Below are positions 59,136-64,000 of a stretch of DNA of 64,000 nucleotides, one piece after another. Positions within the stretch are counted from its first letter, which is position 1. Each line of letters starts with the position of its first letter. Source of the stretch: Cyanodermella asteris. Taxonomy: Eukaryota; Ascomycota; Lecanoromycetes; Ostropales; Stictidaceae. Made by a program: the position numbers and the translations under genes. The DNA lies in contig UYJD01000021.1 in assembly GCA_900618795.1 (NCBI GenBank), forward strand, positions 184,860 to 248,859. The letters are read 5' to 3'. The notes below the pieces were generated by a model. That model was not told where the DNA came from. It saw nothing but the letters and a program-made list of their open reading frames with translations, and made no database searches.

Positions 59136-59900
59136 ATGACCTCCCCGTCCAAATCCCTCAAACAAGAACCGCCCGCCGACGAGGTCCCCTCCTTCGAGAA
59201 CGACCCCGACGTTGACATGGCTAACAACGAAGGTGGTCCCACTGCAGAAGACGGCGACGCAGCAGAAACCAACGACATGAACCTCGACGGCGCCACGGAT
59301 GATCCCGAACGCGAAGCCCGCGTCCAGTCCCTCGAGGCCGCAATTCAAAACCAGCAGACCCTGCCCATGCGCAAGGACATCTCGCTACGCGAGTTCCTGA
59401 ATCGCATGGATGATTGTGCGCCCATAATACCAGACGCCGTGACTGCGCACGCGCTCACCCTCGCCGGCTTACCCCCACCGCCGCTGGGCAAGGGCTCGGC
59501 GGACAACCAGGACCCGAATACGACGCCGTTGCATCTGAGTCGCCTACTTGCGCTAGCGACGCAGAAGTTCGTGGCGGACATTGCGGCGGATGCGTATCAG
59601 TACAGTCGGATGAGGAGCGGGAACTTGACGAGCAACACTCTCAGTGCGATGAGCAATCCGGGAGCGGCGATGATGGGCGCCGCGCCTGGGCCGGGTGAGG
59701 GTGGAGGCGGAGGTGCGGGAAGCAAGGCGGCAGATAAAGGGAAACAGAGTGGCCAGCATGTCCTGGGAATGCAACGGCCGGGTTATGGTGGTGGTGGGCA
59801 AGGAGGTGGAAGCAACAGAACGGTTTTAACAATGGAAGATTTGGGTATGGCGGTGGGAGAATATGGCGTCAATGTCAAGCGTGGAGAGTTCTACAGATGA
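59136..59900 (+). CDS. TAF10: TFIID/SAGA subunit TAF10
   Basis: 254 residues, no intron. The N-terminal 65 residues are acidic and disordered. A TAF10 histone-fold region follows: [20 protein letters not shown], then HALTLAG, then [19 protein letters not shown] and DAYQYSRMR (about residues 83-165). A Gly/Ala-rich loop separates it from the last conserved part, [20 protein letters not shown] and RGEFYR. TAF10 is shared by the general factor TFIID and the SAGA coactivator. The Gly-rich insert is typical of fungal homologues. Identification is strong. Confidence 0.93.
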   Translation: MTSPSKSLKQEPPADEVPSFENDPDVDMANNEGGPTAEDGDAAETNDMNLDGATDDPEREARVQSLEAAIQNQQTLPMRKDISLREFLNRMDDCAPIIPDAVTAHALTLAGLPPPPLGKGSADNQDPNTTPLHLSRLLALATQKFVADIAADAYQYSRMRSGNLTSNTLSAMSNPGAAMMGAAPGPGEGGGGGAGSKAADKGKQSGQHVLGMQRPGYGGGGQGGGSNRTVLTMEDLGMAVGEYGVNVKRGEFYR

Positions 59901-60278
59901 GTATCGACACGTTGGGGCGTTGGGGCGTTTGGCACAAGTCACCGGATTGGTTGATCGGGACATCCTGTCGCGAACTAGGACGCGATACCGGTTTTTTGAG
60001 GACAGCATTAAGAGGACCAGCATTGTGGCTTGACGGAAATACCTTTATTATCATTGGGTCGGGCGCGGCGAAAATAGACGGCGACTTTGGCCGGATACGC
60101 TCAAATACTTCGACATTTCTGGAGAACATGCCAACTTTTGGCACGGTGTATGCTAATGTTACGTGAACGTCGGAGACGAAAAGCAGAGGACACTACTCTC
60201 AGTGATATTGCAGTAGGCACTGGGGCTCGGGAGACCGGTATAAAAGTCTGAATTTCAGGTTCGGTCCTCATTCCCTTT
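59901..60278. other. convergent 3' region
   Basis: About 380 bp between the stops of TAF10 (+) and the thiolase-like gene (-). Nothing coding was recognised. A TATAAAA near 60240 has no gene it could serve. Confidence 0.5.
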
Positions 60279-61823
60279 TCATAGCTTGCTCTTCTTCGCA
60301 ACACTGAATAGATTCCGTCCTTCTTTTTCTTTGTCCGGAAAGACAATTCCCTGGCGCCCGATGGGCTCCTCTTTCATGTTCGACAAAAACTGCAACGTTT
60401 CGTCATCAGCATGGTTGGACAGGAATCGCTTACCATTCTTCAATCTCCCAATGATGTGCCCTCTTTTCGGTGTATTGTCGCGGTGGAAGTCTACAGTATA
60501 TGTTTCGATTACTGCTTCACCTTCCGGCTTCGACTCATATTCAGGAGACTGGACATCATCCACATGATCTGGCAAAGGTGGCTCCTTAACATACTCGACC
60601 CGCGGTGGCGCGGTCGACAGACACACAGCATGCTGATATGACAAGACACCTCCGTTAGCCAGGATCAGCCCGTTCTTGTTGTCTCGATTTCGGAATACTC
60701 TCGTCATCTCTGTGATGGCATGCATCGAGTAGTTATTTCCTGCACCACCGAACGACGTCAAGCCTCCAAGCAGCGTGATCGGCTTCTTTGGGAAAGAGGT
60801 GCTCAATCCGAGATGACGGCAGGCAAGTTTGGGAACGATAGGAAAGCATGAGTAGATGTCAAAGGCGTGAATGTCTTCTTTCGTCAGCCCTGAAACTTTC
60901 AAGGCCGTATCTATCGAGCGTTCGATCGCTGGGCTGGAGTGGACATTGGTGCGGTGGAAGAAGTCTTCGCTTTCGGCTGTGCCAGCACCTCCGAGGACGT
61001 ACACCCATTTGCTTCGATCCACGCCGAGCTTCTTTGCAATGTCCGTTGATGTGACGATTGCCGCTCCGGCTATATTGATGTTGTTGAACGCATTCATGAG
61101 TAGAGGATATGGTAGGCAAATCATCCTGTTTTTCGCTGTGACTGTCCCTATCGTCTCCTTGGTATTTGCTGTCCCGTGATTCCACGAGAGCGGATTCTGT
61201 CCTGAGATTTTCGCAAACTCAGAGTACATCTGCGCTGAAGCATCGTGATTTTCTGCAAATGACTGTTTTTGCTGCGCTCTAAATCCATTCTCGTACAATG
61301 GGTATATCTGAATGGGCGCCCCAATACCGTGAAGACCTTTGGGCCCTTGATTCGACGGAGGCTTCAAAGCACTTGCAATAAACGAATCAAATTCCACGTT
61401 TGTCCATCCAGGCGGCGGTAGTTGGTCGGCTTTCATGTATCGTTGTAGGCTGTCCAGGGCTTCCCCACCCGTGACAATAGCTATCTTCGTCTTGCCTTGG
61501 GAGATTCTTCGAGCTGCGTCATCGAGAAGCTTCGCTGGATGGTTGCCTCCATGCGGACTGACATGCTTGTGAGTTGCATTCAGGCCCAGCCTCCCTTCCA
61601 GCAGTTCGGCCAAGTCTGGATATGGCCACGTCCATGGTCGTGTGACGTCGATGCTGTCTATCTGAGCTTTGAGCTCCTTCACTTGCTGTTCGCGAAGCCC
61701 GCAGTCATCAATCGCCCTTTCGATTGCTCGAACAATCAAGGATACTGGCTCGTCACTACCGTCGTCATGAAGCTGTTTGCTCTTATTCTTGAAGTCACCG
61801 ACGCCGATGATCACTGGTTGCAT
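60279..61823 (-). CDS. thiolase-like protein with peroxisomal targeting signal
   Basis: Intronless, 514 residues ending in Ser-Lys-Leu, a canonical PTS1. The body is of the thiolase superfamily: PVIIGVGDF at the start, VTGGEALDSLQRY (strand before the nucleophile region), LLMNAFNNINIAGAAIVTS, WVYVLGGAGTAESEDFF, DIYSCFPIVPKLACRHLGL, GGLTSFGGAGNNYSMHAI and LILANGGVLSYQHAVCLS. A C-terminal OB-like extension follows (ETYTVDFHRDNTPKRGHIIGRL). The segment where thiolases carry the acyl-binding Cys reads HGGNHPAK and lacks it, so activity is uncertain. Related proteins are annotated as acetyl-CoA acetyltransferase-like. A role in peroxisomal lipid metabolism is inferred. Confidence 0.85.
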   Translation of the reverse strand: MQPVIIGVGDFKNKSKQLHDDGSDEPVSLIVRAIERAIDDCGLREQQVKELKAQIDSIDVTRPWTWPYPDLAELLEGRLGLNATHKHVSPHGGNHPAKLLDDAARRISQGKTKIAIVTGGEALDSLQRYMKADQLPPPGWTNVEFDSFIASALKPPSNQGPKGLHGIGAPIQIYPLYENGFRAQQKQSFAENHDASAQMYSEFAKISGQNPLSWNHGTANTKETIGTVTAKNRMICLPYPLLMNAFNNINIAGAAIVTSTDIAKKLGVDRSKWVYVLGGAGTAESEDFFHRTNVHSSPAIERSIDTALKVSGLTKEDIHAFDIYSCFPIVPKLACRHLGLSTSFPKKPITLLGGLTSFGGAGNNYSMHAITEMTRVFRNRDNKNGLILANGGVLSYQHAVCLSTAPPRVEYVKEPPLPDHVDDVQSPEYESKPEGEAVIETYTVDFHRDNTPKRGHIIGRLKNGKRFLSNHADDETLQFLSNMKEEPIGRQGIVFPDKEKEGRNLFSVAKKSKL

Positions 61824-62722
61824 GGCGAAGAGAAGGAGAAGATGTTTGTAGTGGTACGGGGTGGAGTCTTTCAGTATGTTAGAGCTGCGCTTGACACAAG
61901 CAACGAATGCCAGTTGTCAGGGACATGTAGAGTTCACGAGTGTGCAAATGGTGTTGTCTTTGTAATAGACGTGCCATCATTCGTGCCATGATGCGTTTCA
62001 CAAGGTGGAGAGCTCGATGAGCTACTACACGGTCTGTCCGCTGCTGCGAGCCTCGGCAACTTACGCACTTCCCATCTCACACTTTGCGATATCCCTCCAC
62101 AACTCACTTGCGCTGTGCTCCTATGATCGACATTTGTTCGCGGACACTGAGCAGTCGAGGCAGTATACTGTTCCTGTACTCTACGTCTCCATGGAGGGTT
62201 TAGAGCGATCGGATCGACCCGAAGTCCATCTTGATGGCCACGTCGATCTCGTCCAAAAGACGATGCGGAGAACCAGGTCTATGAGCGGACTGTACGCCAC
62301 CTCGCTAAGCGCGAGCCTGTTATTACTTTGGCTACAACCCAGCTTCTTAATCATGATTGAAATGAGGCTTTATGACTGTGTCTGAATGTCGAGCTACAGT
62401 TCCAGAGACTTGCCGGGCCGCATCGATTGCTCAAGCTCGCAGGCTATGAGCGGTAATTGTGGTCTGGGAAGACTAAACGTGGTCGCTAAAGATGAATCGT
62501 CCAATGACTATGACGTTCCGAGTTGGAACCAGTACGACTCCCAGGAACGTGGCTTGTTGTTGTGCAGAAGAATCTACCGTCAGGCTATGGTTGAGAACAC
62601 TGGCCATTTCCACCTGCTGTGCATATATGCTGTGGCATTGACCCATTGTTTCCGCTTGATGGAAGTATCTCCTAAATTCTTCCTCGAGCCTCGATCAAGT
62701 CCTCTGCAATCTTACACGCATC
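61824..62722. other. gene-poor stretch, 0.9 kb
   Basis: Between the start of the thiolase-like gene (-) and the secreted peptide gene (+). ORFs at 62005-62385 and 62386-62799 look random in composition and are not called. The promoters of both flanking genes should be here. An ATATAT at 62623-62628 is about 95 bp upstream of the peptide gene. Confidence 0.45.
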
Positions 62723-62975
62723 ATGGTCCGTTTCACAGGTCTCTTCCTCCTCATTGGCCTGACCACTCTGGCGACAGCTCGACCGACGCAAGGACGTAAG
62801 TGAACACCGGGCATCCATGTAACATTCAGCCTGCTCAAACTCCGCAGCCACCAATTGCAGTAACTACAGTTGCAGCAACGCGGGCTGTATCTGCTATGAC
62901 GGAAGTAACGGCGTCAGCCACAGCGGAGGGAGTTCGAGCGGAGATCCTGGCAGTGGAAAGAATCCTGGAAATTAG
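62723..62975 (+). CDS. small secreted cysteine-rich peptide
   Basis: Two exons, 62723-62795 and 62848-62975, with a 52-nt intron (GTAAGT...CCGCAG). The product is 66 residues. Residues 1-20 form a clear signal peptide (MVRFTGLFLLIGLTTLATAR, with cleavage after the ATA or ATAR stretch). The mature part opens PTQGPTNCSNYSCSNAG and then C-x-C, so four cysteines lie within about 14 residues (C-x4-C-x4-C-x-C). The last 30 residues are Gly/Ser-rich (DGSNGVSHSGGSSSG then DPGSGKNPGN). This is the profile of a fungal secreted peptide such as an effector or antimicrobial peptide, but I match no family. It is too short and split to appear as a long ORF. Confidence 0.65.
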
Positions 62976-63216
62976 ACGATTATCCGGAGCATCTGGCCTA
63001 GGATGAAATGGATCGGATGGCTCTTTATGAATCAGGCATGTCCCTGACACCTAGAGGGGCAATTTGATCGTATGACTCGAGAATAGCGTTTGATTATGTC
63101 GGCCGTTTAGGGCGCAGAAGTCTTAATGCGACCTGTCTGATCTCATATTTCAGGTTTCCCTTTCACAAATGCTTCCCCAGGCCTGTTTCCCATCCATTAT
63201 CACCTCGCTCTTTCTC

Positions 63217-63694
63217 CTACGATATCACACCCAAGTCCACAATCGTCCACGAACTATCTAAAATTAACCTCTTGACCACCCACCTCTCCCCACCATTATC
63301 ACCTCCCATCCCCACCGGAACCTCCTCCCTCACCAAATCCGCCCAATACCAATTCCCCATCAAACAGTCTCCAATCGCCGTATCGCCCCCTTTCCTCATC
63401 CACCAGAACCCTGACATTCGTGATCTGGTGCAACGTGTCCATCGAATCTACAGAGTTCATGATCGCAGAGACGATGTCGTCGACGCCCTGGTACAAGCCG
63501 GATGGCCGCTTGGTCCAGGGCCGCGTGTCGAAGACTGCGGCGGAGGCGTCCGAGGTAAACGCTGAGCACAGGAGCTCGGGTGAGTTGCCGTCTAGGCCTT
63601 GTGTCCATCGATGGAGGGCGTCGATGCAGAAGTCGAGGCTAGAGGAGCGGATGTAGTGTGACAAAGGGGCGACTTCGAGATCGGATGGTGCCAT
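63217..63694 (-). pseudogene. SnoaL/NTF2-like gene with one frameshift in a G run
   Basis: The minus-strand frame from the ATG at 63694 gives MAPSDLEVAPLSHYIRSSS, LHRWTQGLDGNSPELLCSAF and LYQGVDDIVSAIMNSVDSMD, a SnoaL-like (NTF2-fold) start of about 100 residues. It is then lost in a Gly-rich stretch ending at 63299. The next frame, starting in the same place, continues with the usual second half (AIGDCLMGNWYWADLVREE and WVVKRLILDSSWTIVDLG) to a stop at 63217. The shift falls in the G5 run at 63386-63390 (C5 on the plus strand), where one base fewer would join the frames. Such domains are found in polyketide cyclases and small hydrolases. It is either a pseudogene or a base-count error. Confidence 0.6.
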
Positions 63695-64000
63695 GTTGAT
63701 GCATGGATCGTATGAATTGGGCTGTATTCAGCTGGCTTCAATTGTGCTGTTCGAAATCAGAGCTGATATCCTGCTGCAGATCTTTTAACATGTGCTCCTA
63801 GGGTATGGTTGGCATAAGACTTTCGAAACCTTCCTTCGAGGCTTTGAGGCCTTACTTATAGGTCGTCGAACCATCATCTGCTTGTAACGCGGGCACGGGG
63901 TGGTCGACTATGTAGGCGACCAGTGAAGGTCGGCGTCAAGTCTGAAGGTGTCGTTGGTAGGTCTGAGTCTTCACTAGGTGCGGTGAACTGAGTGTGCAAG
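63695..64000. other. end of window, no gene
   Basis: About 300 bp upstream of the SnoaL-like frame, probably its promoter. No coding sequence was recognised. Confidence 0.5.

Noticed and set aside
60237-60246. TATAAAA on the plus strand between TAF10 and the thiolase-like gene
   Set aside because: No plus-strand gene follows it. The only ORF is antisense of the thiolase-like gene.

Overview
The window is nuclear DNA from a filamentous ascomycete (Pezizomycotina). I would guess Dothideomycetes, on the style of the genes rather than on any search. The evidence is short GT-AG introns of mostly 45-120 nt with CTAAC/CTGAC-type branch sites, compact gene spacing on both strands, and fungus-specific genes: the DASH subunit DAD3, a BYR4/BFA1 homologue, a Zn2Cys6 regulator, a YVC1-type channel and a two-repeat DUF7726-like family. 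I see no transposon, CRISPR array, rRNA or confident tRNA.

Layout. 0-13.6 kb: MFS transporter (-), eIF1A-like protein (+), ALG3 (-), a DPB3-like histone-fold protein (-), a CLC channel/transporter (+), an SDR (+), GMF/AIM7 (-), SEN34 (+), mitoribosomal RSM27/mS33 (+), and a small one-pass membrane protein (-). 13.6-20.3 kb is gene-poor, holding a FAD monooxygenase and a short Zn2Cys6 protein. 20.3-39.4 kb is dense housekeeping: dynactin p62 (+), RPS7/eS7 (-), complex I 75/78-kDa subunit (-), BYR4-like (+), a flavocytochrome b2-like enzyme (+), SPT16 (-), and a divergent mitochondrial carrier (+). 40-49.8 kb is accessory: a frameshifted DUF7726-like gene, a Ser/Thr-rich secreted protein (-), a YVC1-like TRP channel (-), a 2.2-kb near-empty stretch and an unknown protein (-). 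50.4-61.8 kb returns to core genes: mitoribosomal uS5m (+), DAD3 (-), PRP43 (-), PRMT5/Skb1 (+), TAF10 (+), and a thiolase-like protein ending in a peroxisomal SKL (-). The last 2 kb hold a tiny secreted cysteine-rich peptide gene (+) and a SnoaL-like gene broken by one base in a G run (-).

Most genes are unrelated core functions (glycosylation, tRNA splicing, pre-mRNA splicing, replication, chromatin, transcription, mitosis, mitoribosome, respiration) placed by synteny and not in pathways. No biosynthetic cluster is evident. Exons were joined by hand from splice signals and reading frame. Several real genes (DAD3, the cysteine-rich peptide) are too small or split to show up as long ORFs. The most unusual items are the DUF7726-like gene that changes frame about seven times without an in-frame stop, the 66-residue secreted peptide, and an alternative 3' splice choice in RSM27.
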